Positions 34,791-42,847 are shown, counted from the stretch's first letter. The stretch: DNA of 64,000 nucleotides from Paenibacillus lacisoli (GCF_030580655.1 NZ_JAUQTB010000016.1:1-64000); one strand, 5' to 3'. A program made the numbers and translations. Notes: generated by a model not told the origin, from the letters alone.

Positions 34791-35057
34791 TTACAATAAG
34801 GAACCGTCCACGATGAGAACGCTCGGTTCTTCGTCTTGGAATTCATTCAAAAGATCAATTGTCTTCATACTCCTCATATCCTCTGCGGGACAACGCGAAT
34901 ACAAGACAAGTGCGTAATCTCTTTCCAGTTCCGCAATCTCATCCTTTAAGCTGCCGTCATCATCTGCTACGAACTCAACGTATTTTTCAATAGCCTGCTC
35001 CTCTGTTTCGGCCTTGATCATTGCGTAATATGGTTCAATGATTTCGAAATATCTCAT
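34791..35057 (-). CDS. Small hypothetical early protein
   Basis: 88 residues from ATG 35057, 10 bases after GGAG; an ATG at 35066 is too close to it. Acidic; RYFEIIEPYYAMIKAETEEQ looks like the 'DxxYAxIxAxTxEEA' start seen in several small phage proteins. Unknown function. Confidence 0.62.
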   Translation of the reverse strand: MRYFEIIEPYYAMIKAETEEQAIEKYVEFVADDDGSLKDEIAELERDYALVLYSRCPAEDMRSMKTIDLLNEFQDEEPSVLIVDGSLL

Positions 35058-35091
35058 TTTTATCATTCTCCTTTATGGATAGATGGACCGC

Positions 35092-35376
35092 TTATACCGT
35101 TCTGATCATGGCAGACATAACGAATGGTTTCCCTCCTGGCCCGTACTTCATCGCCTCGCTGACAAACTTCATCTGCTCATATGCTTCATCATTCATTTCG
35201 CTTTTGGCCGGAACAATAACAGTTGAGCAGTACATAGGATCCCCGGTATCTTCCGCTTGCTCTTTAAGATAAAACTGTGCGGTCATGGGAAGCTGCTCTC
35301 TTTTGCAAATCTCAATGATCTGTTTCATTAACGGGGCGATCTCGTTATCATAGATTTCTTCCTTGTCATATTTCAT
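35092..35376 (-). CDS. Small hypothetical early protein
   Basis: 94 residues, KEEIYDNEIAPLMKQIIEIC then KREQLPMTAQFYLKEQAEDT. AAAGGAG upstream. Phage proteins of this type (acidic, one conserved 'I--CK----P' helix) are common but uncharacterised. Confidence 0.65.
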   Translation of the reverse strand: MKYDKEEIYDNEIAPLMKQIIEICKREQLPMTAQFYLKEQAEDTGDPMYCSTVIVPAKSEMNDEAYEQMKFVSEAMKYGPGGKPFVMSAMIRTV

Positions 35377-35413
35377 CGCTATTCTCCTTTATGGGATAGA
35401 TGGGGTTTATGGG

Positions 35414-35569
35414 TTAATCCTCAGTAAAATAATCCTCGCTTTCATCAACCTTGATTTTTGCATCTGCCCACTCAGCGCCACAGGCACAAATCAATTCGTC
35501 ACCAACTTTAATGGGGATTCCCATATATCCAGCTGGACGATCACAATATCTGCATTGGTAATAAGCCAT
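35414..35569 (-). CDS. Small zinc-ribbon protein
   Basis: A 51-residue ORF missed by length cut-offs. CRYCDRPAGY (C-x2-C) and ICACGAEWAD (C-x-C) suggest one zinc knuckle; the end is acidic. GAGAGGAATAAA upstream of the ATG. Unknown function. Confidence 0.62.
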   Translation of the reverse strand: MAYYQCRYCDRPAGYMGIPIKVGDELICACGAEWADAKIKVDESEDYFTED

Positions 35570-35603
35570 TTTATTCCTCTCCTCTATGGGGTTTATGGGT
35601 TAA

Positions 35604-35795
35604 TCAATTTCCTGACCCTGTATATCTCGTCAATGGCTTTTCGCAAATCGCTAACAACTTTTCCGCTTCATCTACACTCATACTTACGGATATATGTTCA
35701 CTAGTCTTTTCGTTAAATGATTCTAAGTATAGAACATCAACTTCTTCTGGATAACCACTACCGACGTAGTCTCTTCCAATGTCTATTGTCTTCAC
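35604..35795 (-). CDS. Small hypothetical early protein
   Basis: 63 residues from GTG 35795 (AGGA 6 bases upstream). DVLYLESFNEKTSEHISVSM then DEAEKLLAICEKPL. No family recognised. Confidence 0.58.
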   Translation of the reverse strand: MKTIDIGRDYVGSGYPEEVDVLYLESFNEKTSEHISVSMSVDEAEKLLAICEKPLTRYTGSGN

Positions 35796-35797
35796 CC

Positions 35798-36244
35798 CTA
35801 TTCCTCTCCTTTCTTATGGGTATCCCTTAAAGCCTCCCGAGCAATCCTCACAGCCTCCGACCCCTTCCAGTACAAATCTGTGTGATCGAAAGCCGTTAGA
35901 CCTTGTATATCTTCCAGCGCTTTCCGTAGCCTGCTGTTTTCTTCTTTTCTTTCTACAGCTTTATCATTCCAGAAGATAGCCTGCTTTTTCGAATATTCAT
36001 ATTCTTGCAGCAACTCCTTTACCTCTGCTTCCTTCTCGGATAGATCAACCTTCTGCAAAAACTCAGGAGCAAAGGAGCCGCTGTACCCTTCCAAGAACAC
36101 AGAGGATTGCTTATATACTCCCTTGCCCCGTGTGAACTCGTCCGTCTTACATGTCCATATTCTCCCTGCATTCTTAGGGTCACTGGCTTCAATACAGGTG
36201 TGCATTACAACCTGATCGCCTTTCTTTAATCGCTTATCACCCAT
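35798..36244 (-). CDS. Hypothetical protein with SH3-like start and coiled coil
   Basis: 148 residues. The first 60 (LKKGDQVVMHTCIEASDPKN and GRIWTCKTDEF) look like a small beta barrel; residues about 70-115 are coiled coil (KEAEVKELLQEYEYSKKQAI). AGGAGGATAAGG precedes the ATG. Uncharacterised phage protein. Confidence 0.65.
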   Translation of the reverse strand: MGDKRLKKGDQVVMHTCIEASDPKNAGRIWTCKTDEFTRGKGVYKQSSVFLEGYSGSFAPEFLQKVDLSEKEAEVKELLQEYEYSKKQAIFWNDKAVERKEENSRLRKALEDIQGLTAFDHTDLYWKGSEAVRIAREALRDTHKKGEE

Positions 36245-36282
36245 TCCCTTATCCTCCTATGGGCTCCCTAGGGATGCCTTGG

Positions 36283-36648
36283 TTATAGCTTTTTGCCACC
36301 GTGACGTGACGGCCGCGTTGCGTTATAGGCCATCTTTTCGTTGATTGCCTGTTCCAGATCAATGCCGTACCGGCCGCAGGCATCGAACACTCTGATAACG
36401 ATGTCGGCCAGCTCTTATGGAATTCCACATGGCTTGTAATTATCGTCAACCTGAACAGCGTATTCCTGCCCATTATGCTCATACCACATTTCCGTAGGCT
36501 ACTTACCGTTCCGGAAGTCTTCAAGTGCCTCTGAGGCTTCAGAGTGAATAAGCGCAATAATTTCACCAAAGCTCCGGTCATCTTCCCACCAGCCTTTGTT
36601 GACTGCATTCTGATGTGCTTCCTGTATCAGTTCATTGATAGATTTCAT
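36283..36648 (-). pseudogene. MazG-like nucleotide pyrophosphohydrolase with two in-frame stop codons
   Basis: From ATG 36648 the frame reads SINELIQEAHQNAVNKGWWE and FGEIIALIHSEASEALEDFR, the MazG/dCTPase-like start with its E-x-x-E metal motif, then TAG at 36499-36501 after 49 codons. It goes on as PTEMWYEHNGQEYAVQVDDN, meets TAA at 36415-36417, and continues ELADIVIRVFDACGRYGIDL to the expected end RPSRHGGKKL at 36283. All conserved blocks are there in one frame, so two nonsense changes have silenced a gene of about 121 codons. Intact enzymes of this type break down nucleotide triphosphates. Confidence 0.82.
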
Positions 36649-36667
36649 ATTCAATCGCTCCCTTTGG

Positions 36668-36937
36668 TTATATGTTCAAGTTCGGCTGTATAACAGCTGT
36701 CCGTCGCTGCGCAATCTCTACGTACTGCGACCCATTTCGATGATCGTACATTCACGGTTATTCTCCATGGCCACCTTCAAAGTCGTTCCGGATCCGCCAA
36801 ATGGATCAAGCACCCTGCCGCCAACCGGCGTACCTGCCAGTATGCAGCCCCCAATAAGGCGGGGACGTCACGCAGGTATGGAATGAGCATGCCGGCAGCA
36901 TCGGCATCACATCCATGTTGTTACCTTGCAGAATCAC
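36668..36937 (-). pseudogene. DNA methyltransferase with its middle deleted and a frameshift
   Basis: A GTG at 36937 opens VILQGNNMDVMPMLPACSFH then TCVTSPPYWGL, the start of a beta-class (D/N/S-PPY) methyltransferase. Directly after that the frame is lost, and another frame gives VGGRVLDPFGGSGTTLKVAM, the SAM-binding motif that normally lies near the C-terminus. The last part, YVEIAQRRTAVIQPNLNI, is in a third frame. So most of the central domain is deleted and one more frameshift lies near 36725. It cannot be active. Confidence 0.8.
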
Positions 36938-36955
36938 CTTGAATCATCGCTCTCA

Positions 36956-37177
36956 TCAGTCAATAGCCCTATAGTTCTTTATGCGTTCCTTCCAGTCCGC
37001 CATGAGATTCTTCCCGTCGAACTCATAATATCTCCGGCCTTGTACATAGGAGACGAACTGCCGGCTGCTGTGTTCGTAATAGCAGCCATTCAGTAGCTGG
37101 CCGGAAGGGCCCCGGCGCAGTCCATCCGCAGGAAGCGTCTCTTGTAATTTCATGTAATCGAAAATATCCAACTGCAT
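36956..37177 (-). CDS. Hypothetical early protein
   Basis: 73 residues from ATG 37177 (GAGTGAGG upstream). MQLDIFDYMKLQETLPADGL then CYYEHSSRQFVSYVQGRRYY. Proteins beginning 'QLDIFD' are common near phage methyltransferases and recU; function unknown. Confidence 0.65.
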   Translation of the reverse strand: MQLDIFDYMKLQETLPADGLRRGPSGQLLNGCYYEHSSRQFVSYVQGRRYYEFDGKNLMADWKERIKNYRAID

Positions 37178-37192
37178 AATCCTCACTCCGTT

Positions 37193-37306
37193 TTATTGAA
37201 TTTCTAAGCAGATTTGTTCAGCAATGAAGCCACAATTCAGGCACTCATACAAGTCCTCTTCCCGATCGGTCATGTCACTGCCGCAATGCAGGCAGACAAC
37301 AATCAT
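37193..37306 (-). CDS. Small zinc-ribbon protein after recU
   Basis: A 37-residue ORF, IVVCLHCGSDMTDREEDLYE then CLNCGFIAEQICL; two C-x2-C pairs make a complete zinc ribbon. Its ATG overlaps the recU stop (ATGA), so it is translated with recU. Confidence 0.6.
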   Translation of the reverse strand: MIVVCLHCGSDMTDREEDLYECLNCGFIAEQICLEIQ

Positions 37307-37818
37307 ATGACCACCTGATCCACGACCTGCAGGTAATCTAGAACAATCACGCTGCGGCTGCTCCCCGGCCCACCGATCCGCCGAGCGTTCTCTCGGATCC
37401 AAGCTAAAGGAATGCTCTTTCGGCCATCCTTGAATTGACCATCCCACCAGTGCAGCAGCTGCTCCTTGGTCAGCAGGTAGGTCTCCTGTAGATTCTCAAA
37501 ATGAAGCAGTGCAAAGGCGATGCCTCGCCAGGACCGGATGACATCAATCTGGTGCCTTTCAAAGTTACTGAGCGGGAAACGCGTCTCCACCTCAGTGCTT
37601 TTGGCTTCAAAGCAGATGGAGCGCCCCTTATAGTCGCCCATATAATCCACCGTGCTCTTCCCTTCCGGGAAAGCATTCACGATCCGGGAACCTTGGCGAA
37701 CCACCTTCCATGGCGTGGATACCTTCTGGATATTGGCAATCTCTCGAGCAAGGTACTGCTCATTGGCGTAATTGATTAGAGCTTCAAAGCCCATGCCTCG
37801 ATTGGCGTATGTGCTCAT
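37303..37818 (-). CDS. recU: Holliday junction resolvase RecU
   Basis: 171 residues from ATG 37818 (AAGGACC upstream). Resolves recombination intermediates. NRGMGFEALINYANEQYLAR, the nuclease core STVDYMGDYKGRSICFEAKS (with D, E and K catalytic residues), and FALLHFENLQETYLLTKEQL match RecU. Found with DnaB and recombination genes of the phage. Confidence 0.88.
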   Translation of the reverse strand: MSTYANRGMGFEALINYANEQYLAREIANIQKVSTPWKVVRQGSRIVNAFPEGKSTVDYMGDYKGRSICFEAKSTEVETRFPLSNFERHQIDVIRSWRGIAFALLHFENLQETYLLTKEQLLHWWDGQFKDGRKSIPLAWIRENARRIGGPGSSRSVIVLDYLQVVDQVVI

Positions 37819-37963
37819 GGTGAGGTCCTTCTCCCTTCGTCTCGCGTTTGGGGAGCATGCGGCGGTCCAACAGGTAGACCTCCCCGGCCGGCTGGCCATC
37901 TTCTCCCACCACGGTGTATTTGATGCGTGTCTGGAAAAACGGGTCAAGCTTCCGGGCTGCCAT
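37784..37963 (-). CDS. Small protein overlapping the recU start
   Basis: A 59-residue ORF, ARKLDPFFQTRIKYTVVGED then EVYLLDRRMLPKRETKGEG. It overlaps recU by 35 bases and the gene upstream by 20. Such packed overlaps are usual in this operon. No family recognised; the overlap makes it moderately sure. Confidence 0.5.
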   Translation of the reverse strand: MAARKLDPFFQTRIKYTVVGEDGQPAGEVYLLDRRMLPKRETKGEGPHHEHIRQSRHGL

Positions 37964-38084
37964 ACGGCCTTACCCCCATTCGGTTCATGATTTCCTTGGC
38001 CATCTGAACCCGCGTTTGAAAATCCAGCACGCTATTGGTGACCACGGATGCCAGCGCCTCATTCAATTCCTGCAGCTCCCTCAT
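37944..38084 (-). CDS. Small helical protein
   Basis: 46 residues, RELQELNEALASVVTNSVLD then FQTRVQMAKEIMNRMGV. Start overlaps the previous stop (ATGA); GGCGCGGCGC is poor as a ribosome-binding site, so coupling is likely. Unknown function. Confidence 0.5.
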   Translation of the reverse strand: MRELQELNEALASVVTNSVLDFQTRVQMAKEIMNRMGVRPYGSPEA

Positions 38085-38239
38085 GCGCCGCGCCGCAGCG
38101 TGCGGATCTTCCCGCTCTCCCGATGAACGATCGTTAGCTCGGCCGCTGTGTCTTGATGGACCAGCCAGTTGTCAGGGACCAGTCTGGCTTCTGCAATTTC
38201 AATTTTCTGCCGACGTGTCGGCCGCTTCGGCTGTTTCAT
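38081..38239 (-). CDS. DUF6906-type small protein
   Basis: 52 residues: MKQPKRPTRRQKIEIAEARL then NWLVHQDTAAELTIVHRESG. This 'RPTR-QK--I----L-P-NWLV' pattern is a known small phage family of unknown role, often just after the helicase. Confidence 0.68.
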   Translation of the reverse strand: MKQPKRPTRRQKIEIAEARLVPDNWLVHQDTAAELTIVHRESGKIRTLRRGA

Positions 38240-38248
38240 ATAAAACTC

Positions 38249-39601
38249 CTATCTCGCATATGCGCGTTCGTAATTGACGAATTTATTGAACTGCTTCAGG
38301 AACACCAGCTCGACCGTTCCGACCGGCCCGTTCCGCTGTTTGGCGATAATGATTTCGATAATGTTCTTCTTCTCGGTATCCTGATTGTAGTAATCGTCCC
38401 GGTACAGGAAAGCCACGATATCGGCATCCTGCTCGATGGCCCCAGACTCCCGTAGGTCGGACATCATCGGCCGCTTATCCTGCCGCTGCTCTACGCCCCG
38501 GCTAAGCTGCGATAACGCGATGACTGGCACGTCTAGCTCGCGGGCCATGTGCTTCAGTGTGCGGGAAATTTCCGACACCTCTTGCTGACGATTTGCTCCA
38601 TGCTTTCCACTGCCAGCAATCAGCTGTAGATAATCGATGACAACCATGCCCAGACCCGATTGCTTTTTCAGACGTCTACACTTGTTCCGGATCTCGTTGA
38701 CAGTAATGGCTGGGGTGTCGTCGATAAAGATATTGCTTTCTCCCAGCACACCAATTGCTCCAGAAGCTTTGCTCCAATCTTCCTCTTGAAAGTTCCCCGT
38801 ACGCATCTTGCTGGCGTCCAGGTTCGCCTCTGCGCTGACCATCCGTTGCACCAGCTGAGCTGCCGACATTTCCAAACTGAACACGGCGACGGTCTCTCGC
38901 TCCCGCACCGCCACATTCTGGGCGATATTAAGTGCAAAAGCCGTTTTCCCGACGGAAGGGCGAGCAGCTACGATAATTAAATCGCTTCGCTGGAAGCCGG
39001 CCGTCATCTTGTCCAGATCGACGTATCCGCTGGCCAGGCCGGTCGTTTCCCCGCGGTTCTCGTATCGGTTCTCCATGTTCTCAAAAACCTGCAGAGCTAC
39101 CTCCCGAATAGGTTTAAACTCTTGCGGTGGGGCCGCTTGGTCCGAAAGCTTAGAAGCCGTGTTCTGCATATCGGAGAGCAAACTGCTAATATCACCGCTT
39201 GCTGCTGCCTCCTGAATGTGCAGCATGCTGGCCTGTATCACCTGGCGGAGCATGTGCTTGTCCCTCAGAATATCGATGTAGTAATCAATGTCGGTGGTAG
39301 TTGGCACCGACCGGGCCAGTTTAGTGAGGTAATTAAACCCGCCGATGTCCTGCAGCTGCCCTTTTTCCTGCAACCGGGTTGAGATGGTAACGACGTCCAC
39401 CGGTTCGTCAGCCTCGACCAGCTCCAGCGCTGCTGAGAAGATCAGCCGATTGGCCGACTCAGCAAAAGCTCCCGCCTGCAGCCCATCTGCGGCCTGCGTC
39501 ATCGCCGTGCTGTCGATGAAGATGGACCCTAGCACGGCCCGTTCTGCTTCGAGACTTGCCGGCATTTCAATCGAGTTATTCAGTCCTGCGAAGTCTTGCA
39601 T
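38249..39601 (-). CDS. dnaB: Replicative DNA helicase (DnaB type)
   Basis: 450 residues from ATG 39601 (GGGAGGC upstream); upstream ATG/GTG codons lie inside the loader gene. Unwinds phage DNA at the fork. N-terminal helical domain (SLEAERAVLGSIFIDSTAMT), linker, then RecA-type motor: Walker A ARPSVGKTAFALN, Walker B MVVIDYLQLI, and the end motif FLYRDDYYN. Followed closely by small genes and recU. Confidence 0.92.
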   Translation of the reverse strand: MQDFAGLNNSIEMPASLEAERAVLGSIFIDSTAMTQAADGLQAGAFAESANRLIFSAALELVEADEPVDVVTISTRLQEKGQLQDIGGFNYLTKLARSVPTTTDIDYYIDILRDKHMLRQVIQASMLHIQEAAASGDISSLLSDMQNTASKLSDQAAPPQEFKPIREVALQVFENMENRYENRGETTGLASGYVDLDKMTAGFQRSDLIIVAARPSVGKTAFALNIAQNVAVRERETVAVFSLEMSAAQLVQRMVSAEANLDASKMRTGNFQEEDWSKASGAIGVLGESNIFIDDTPAITVNEIRNKCRRLKKQSGLGMVVIDYLQLIAGSGKHGANRQQEVSEISRTLKHMARELDVPVIALSQLSRGVEQRQDKRPMMSDLRESGAIEQDADIVAFLYRDDYYNQDTEKKNIIEIIIAKQRNGPVGTVELVFLKQFNKFVNYERAYAR

Positions 39602-39914
39602 GTAGCGCCTCCCGTAATCCTGGCGGTGGCGGTGCCGCGGTCTGTTCCCACGATTCCAGCTTGTCAAAATGCTGCTGTGTGGCCGCCTTTAGCTGCTCAT
39701 GCTCCCGCTGATCGCCCACACTGCCGCGGATCTCTGCGATATTCGGAGCGAATCTGCTTGTCAGCACATGCTGCTCAACATTGCTGACTGCCGTCTCAAA
39801 CGGAAAGTCCTTCAGGTATTTCAAATGACGTTCAACACTTGCGTCACTCACATCAAAATTAGGGTAGTTCTCTTTGATCACGATCAGCAGCTCAAACACT
39901 TCGGCTCTGTCCAC
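39576..39914 (-). CDS. Helicase loader/inhibitor (SPP1 G39P type)
   Basis: 112 residues from GTG 39914 with AGGAGGAAC upstream. DRAEVFELLIVIKENYPNFD then DASVERHLKYLKDFPFETAV is the N-terminal fold of G39P-type proteins that hold and deliver DnaB; a disordered end follows. Located exactly between initiator and helicase as in SPP1. Confidence 0.75.
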   Translation of the reverse strand: MDRAEVFELLIVIKENYPNFDVSDASVERHLKYLKDFPFETAVSNVEQHVLTSRFAPNIAEIRGSVGDQREHEQLKAATQQHFDKLESWEQTAAPPPPGLREALHARLRRTE

Positions 39915-40806
39915 GCTGTCGTTCCTCCTTTGCTCTCCTGCGCAAGTCATCCAGTTCCCGCTGCTGTTTGCTCAAGCGCTTGGGCGATTCAACCATAACC
40001 GGTTGATTTGATACGCTATTTGGATCAGCGGATCGCTTGCTGTCGACCTGCTGATTGACCCAAGCCTCTTTGATCCCAGGAACGTAGTACAAAAAGCTAT
40101 TGGGAAAACTGAAACGACTTCCTTCCCGCTGACGTTTTGCCTCCAGGAGGCTCTCCATAGTTCGGATGGTAAAAGGGTTAGGCATACCTCCGGCGACCAT
40201 CTTACCCATGGCATCACGCTCATTTGCGGTGACGTGGATATCCAGTTTGTTGTTTAGCCTGCAATAGGCGTCTACAATCTCCATGATTCCTGATTCGCTT
40301 TCTCCTGAGTCCAATTCGACATCTGCCGTTGTAGTAGGAGTAGTAGTAAAATCTTTTAATACAGTGTCGGCCAAGTGGTCCAATTTCCGGACAGGTTCAC
40401 CGTCTACTTGGCTAAAGTGGTCCATATTTTGGACAACTTCACCGTCTACCTTGTCCAATTTTTGGACAGGTTCACCGACAACTTCATCCTCATCAAGCAA
40501 GTTAAATCTTATTTTGTAATCCCCTCTGGCTTGTCCGCGAGGAGGAGCCGTATATTCGATTAAACCTGCGTTAACCAGTTTCTTACGATGTGTATTGATG
40601 GTCTCTCGGCTCCTAATCCCGGTCTGGCAGGTTAAATCCGTATTGGTCATTTGAAAGAAGTTCCTCCAGCCCAATTTGCTTGATTTCCTCCATAAAGCGA
40701 CCATGATAGCCAGACCCTCTGGGCCGAATTCTTCAGGACCTCCAATCGCTTCAAACTGGTTCAGGAGGCCGGATAAGGTTGGCTGTTCTCTGGGTGATTC
40801 CGTCAT
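39892..40806 (-). CDS. Phage replication initiator with N-terminal winged helix
   Basis: 304 residues. Residues about 25-95 (GLAIMVALWRKSSKLGWRNF; IRSRETINTHRKKLVNAGLI) form a DnaD/replisome-organiser-type winged helix; a spacer with four related units (VQKLDKVDGEV, VQNMDHFSQVDGEP, VRKLDHL) is encoded by the DNA iterons; the end is basic and ends in a coiled coil. It should bind the origin and recruit the loader next to it. Confidence 0.78.
   Translation of the reverse strand: MTESPREQPTLSGLLNQFEAIGGPEEFGPEGLAIMVALWRKSSKLGWRNFFQMTNTDLTCQTGIRSRETINTHRKKLVNAGLIEYTAPPRGQARGDYKIRFNLLDEDEVVGEPVQKLDKVDGEVVQNMDHFSQVDGEPVRKLDHLADTVLKDFTTTPTTTADVELDSGESESGIMEIVDAYCRLNNKLDIHVTANERDAMGKMVAGGMPNPFTIRTMESLLEAKRQREGSRFSFPNSFLYYVPGIKEAWVNQQVDSKRSADPNSVSNQPVMVESPKRLSKQQRELDDLRRRAKEERQRGQSRSV
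40378..40467. repeat. Iterons inside the initiator gene: likely phage replication origin
   Basis: Three copies of a palindromic box: GTCCAATTTCCGGAC at 40378-40392, GTCCATATTTTGGAC at 40420-40434 and GTCCAATTTTTGGAC at 40453-40467, each followed by a related A-x2-TTCACCG. An AT-rich stretch lies left of them (40330-40370). Origins within the initiator gene made of iterons are known in lambda- and SPP1-type phages. Confidence 0.7.
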
Positions 40807-40851
40807 GCGCTCCTCCCTCCCGCGGTAGCCATATTGCTCATCCCCTATTGC

Positions 40852-41049
40852 TTATTTCTGCTTATTTCGTTCATCTTCCAGATACACGAGCGGGTAATCA
40901 ATGCGGACCACTTTCCAGCCGGGATACCCCCGGGAGAAGTAACGGAGCGTCTCTTCTTTGAAAGCCGCTCTGTCACTGTTGTAGAGCCGCCAAATCCGAT
41001 TTCCCATCATGCTCTTCATCCGTACAGGCTCTTCCGTTAGGTTGTTCAT
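40852..41049 (-). CDS. Small hypothetical protein
   Basis: 65 residues from ATG 41049 (AAGGTGA upstream). NNLTEEPVRMKSMMGNRIWR then RDAFKEE-like helix and RYFSRGYPGWKVVRIDYPLV. Overlap-coupled to the MBL gene. Unknown. Confidence 0.58.
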   Translation of the reverse strand: MNNLTEEPVRMKSMMGNRIWRLYNSDRAAFKEETLRYFSRGYPGWKVVRIDYPLVYLEDERNKQK

Positions 41050-41054
41050 ACCGA

Positions 41055-41762
41055 TCACCTTCCAGCTACAAATACGGGCTTGCCTGTCAGCGCCATGATC
41101 TCGCGCTTGAATCTGGCCTCGTCGCTGTTCCCGTCGCTCAGGTGTAGCAGGTGAATCTCCTGAACCCGGTGCAGGTCATTCGCCTTCAGGAACTCCTTGA
41201 CGTTTTCGAGTGAGAAGTGGGATTTCATAACCCTTCCCTTCAGGACGGCCGGGATATAACCGGCAGCCACATTCCGGTACAAAATATCTGTGGAATAATT
41301 GCATTCAATCATGATGTGGGTCAGACCCTTGAACTTGTATTTCAAGTAATAGGTATCAGTGGCAAACAGCAGCTTGTCGCCCGCTGTATTCGCCAGCAGA
41401 AAGCCCAGCGGCTCCGCTGCATCATGTTGTACATCAAATGGTAGAATGGTCCAAGTCCCGATCTGGAAGGGCGTCTGGGCCGCCACCGGCCGCAGACGGT
41501 GCCCCAAGATATTCAGGGCGTCTGCCGTGCCTTGGCTGGTGTAGATGTTCATGCCGGCCTTCATCAGGTCTTTAATGGCCACGCTGTGATCTCCATGTTC
41601 ATGGGAGACCAGGCAGCCGGCGATCTCGGAGAGCTTGAAGGCCAGCGCCTGCTGGATGCTCTTGTATTTCAATCCGGCTTCAAGCAGCAGGGGAGTCTTC
41701 CCATCAGTCACCCGATAGACATTCCCCGCACTGCTTGAGCCCAGGGAACGGATTTCAATCAT
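41055..41762 (-). CDS. MBL-fold metallohydrolase (YycJ-like)
   Basis: 235 residues. Metallo-beta-lactamase fold with SLGSSSAGNVYRV at the start, the metal motif SHEHGDHSVAI (H-x-H-x-D-H) near 53-60, a later His/Asp at ATDTYYLKYKF and HLSDGNSDE. YycJ-type proteins are 5'-3' nucleases. It directly follows the RecT-like gene, so it may act as the exonuclease partner; that pairing is inferred. Confidence 0.8.
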   Translation of the reverse strand: MIEIRSLGSSSAGNVYRVTDGKTPLLLEAGLKYKSIQQALAFKLSEIAGCLVSHEHGDHSVAIKDLMKAGMNIYTSQGTADALNILGHRLRPVAAQTPFQIGTWTILPFDVQHDAAEPLGFLLANTAGDKLLFATDTYYLKYKFKGLTHIMIECNYSTDILYRNVAAGYIPAVLKGRVMKSHFSLENVKEFLKANDLHRVQEIHLLHLSDGNSDEARFKREIMALTGKPVFVAGR

Positions 41763-42847
41763 CAGAAGCTGGGTCCGTTCCCATATACCATTTCCTCCTG
41801 GCCGCCCCCGTCCGGCTGGCCCTGTTCCAGATCCACTTCTGCAGGAGGCGGTACCGGCTCCTCTTCTTGCACCGGCTCACCGTCTATATCAATAACTTCG
41901 CTATTGGCGTTGGCGGCAATCTCGCGCCGCACCTCGGCTGCAGCTTCGTCCGTTGTCTCCTGGTAGGTCAGCTCGACAAAGGCGTTGCCGAAGTCTTTCG
42001 GAATCTTCTTGACCACGTTGTTCCGCATTTTGCGGATAATCATAGACTCTCGGCTTTGCGGTTCAGTCCAGGCCGGGCTGATGTATTGCTGCAGGTCCGG
42101 ATCGTCCAGTGCAGCCAGCCCCAGACCCTTGGCTTTTTGCAGAACCTCCGACTTCTTAGCGTTGATCTGTTTTCGCTGCTCTGGCGTTGCCTTGTAGCGA
42201 TCGGCACAGATGCCGAACGTCTCGTTCATCATGTTGTTGTTCATGTGAGCCAGCAGGTTCTTAACCACGTCTTCCCGCTCAGAAATGTGAAATTCCACCG
42301 TTCCGTCCGTCTTCATAATGGGATAAACGACGCGCACAATATCACCTTTGCCTTTCGGCATCCATGAAGGCGGCTTCACATCGAAGCCGGTATACTGCGG
42401 GTAGGTGAAATCGTCACCTTCGCGGATCAGCCAGAACTGACCCACCTTCTTCACGTCACGGCCGAAGCGGGACAGAATAGCGTCGTTGCCATCACCTTCA
42501 ATACCCATCTCGATCTGCTTTTTCCAGACGGTTACTTCCTTCCCGTTCTCCTTCTTTTTGACCGAAACATTCCGGACTTGGAAGAACACTTCCCGCGGAC
42601 TGGCAGCCGCATTCAGCTTAAGTGAAGCGGTCTGAATTAATATTTGGGTAATATTGCTTTTATCAAGTTGATCATCGTTCCAGCCGATACCTTTCGCGTC
42701 CAGCACGCTGTTGATGGCAGAAATCGCGTTAATCACGCAAGACTTCGAGTACTGGTCCATCTCAATCCCGTTACCGGTGAGCTGCCGCTCGATCATCGGA
42801 AAATAGTTATCATTGACTTTGGATAAAACAGTTGAGAAATCGTTCAA
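41762..42847 (-). CDS. RecT-like single-strand annealing protein
   Basis: 361 residues with a central RecT-type fold: ITQILIQTASLKLNAAASPR, FFQVRNVSVKKKENGKEVTV, EMGIEGDGNDAILSRFG and PSWMPKGKGDIVRVVYPIMK; then a Glu/Pro-rich disordered end (EEEPVPPPAEVDLEQGQPDG). Longer than typical RecT (about 270-300), and the match is by pattern only. Between MBL hydrolase and SbcC-like ATPase. Confidence 0.68.
   Translation of the reverse strand: MNDFSTVLSKVNDNYFPMIERQLTGNGIEMDQYSKSCVINAISAINSVLDAKGIGWNDDQLDKSNITQILIQTASLKLNAAASPREVFFQVRNVSVKKKENGKEVTVWKKQIEMGIEGDGNDAILSRFGRDVKKVGQFWLIREGDDFTYPQYTGFDVKPPSWMPKGKGDIVRVVYPIMKTDGTVEFHISEREDVVKNLLAHMNNNMMNETFGICADRYKATPEQRKQINAKKSEVLQKAKGLGLAALDDPDLQQYISPAWTEPQSRESMIIRKMRNNVVKKIPKDFGNAFVELTYQETTDEAAAEVRREIAANANSEVIDIDGEPVQEEEPVPPPAEVDLEQGQPDGGGQEEMVYGNGPSF

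Larger units (their letters stand above)
34770..35605 (-). repeat. Repeated leader/RBS sequence in front of consecutive small genes
   Basis: On the minus strand CATCTATCCATAAAGGAG occurs exactly at 34770-34787 and 35068-35085 and with one extra base at 35384-35402. A second 18-bp unit, GGGGTTTATGGGTTAATC on the plus strand, is exact at 35402-35419 and 35588-35605. Each copy sits at a gene junction and carries the ribosome-binding site of the next gene. Confidence 0.8.

Noticed and set aside
2192..36501. Idea that stop codons are reassigned in this phage
   Set aside because: Both TAA and TAG are involved, in just two accessory genes, while all structural genes use TAA, TAG and TGA normally as ends.
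36249..36608. Long open frame overlapping the MazG-like gene
   Set aside because: Its product has no family pattern, while the neighbouring frame shows every MazG block in order (with two stops). It is a shadow of the decayed gene.
41735..42847. Long plus-strand frames across the RecT-like gene
   Set aside because: Shadows of the coding strand: no RBS and no family pattern.
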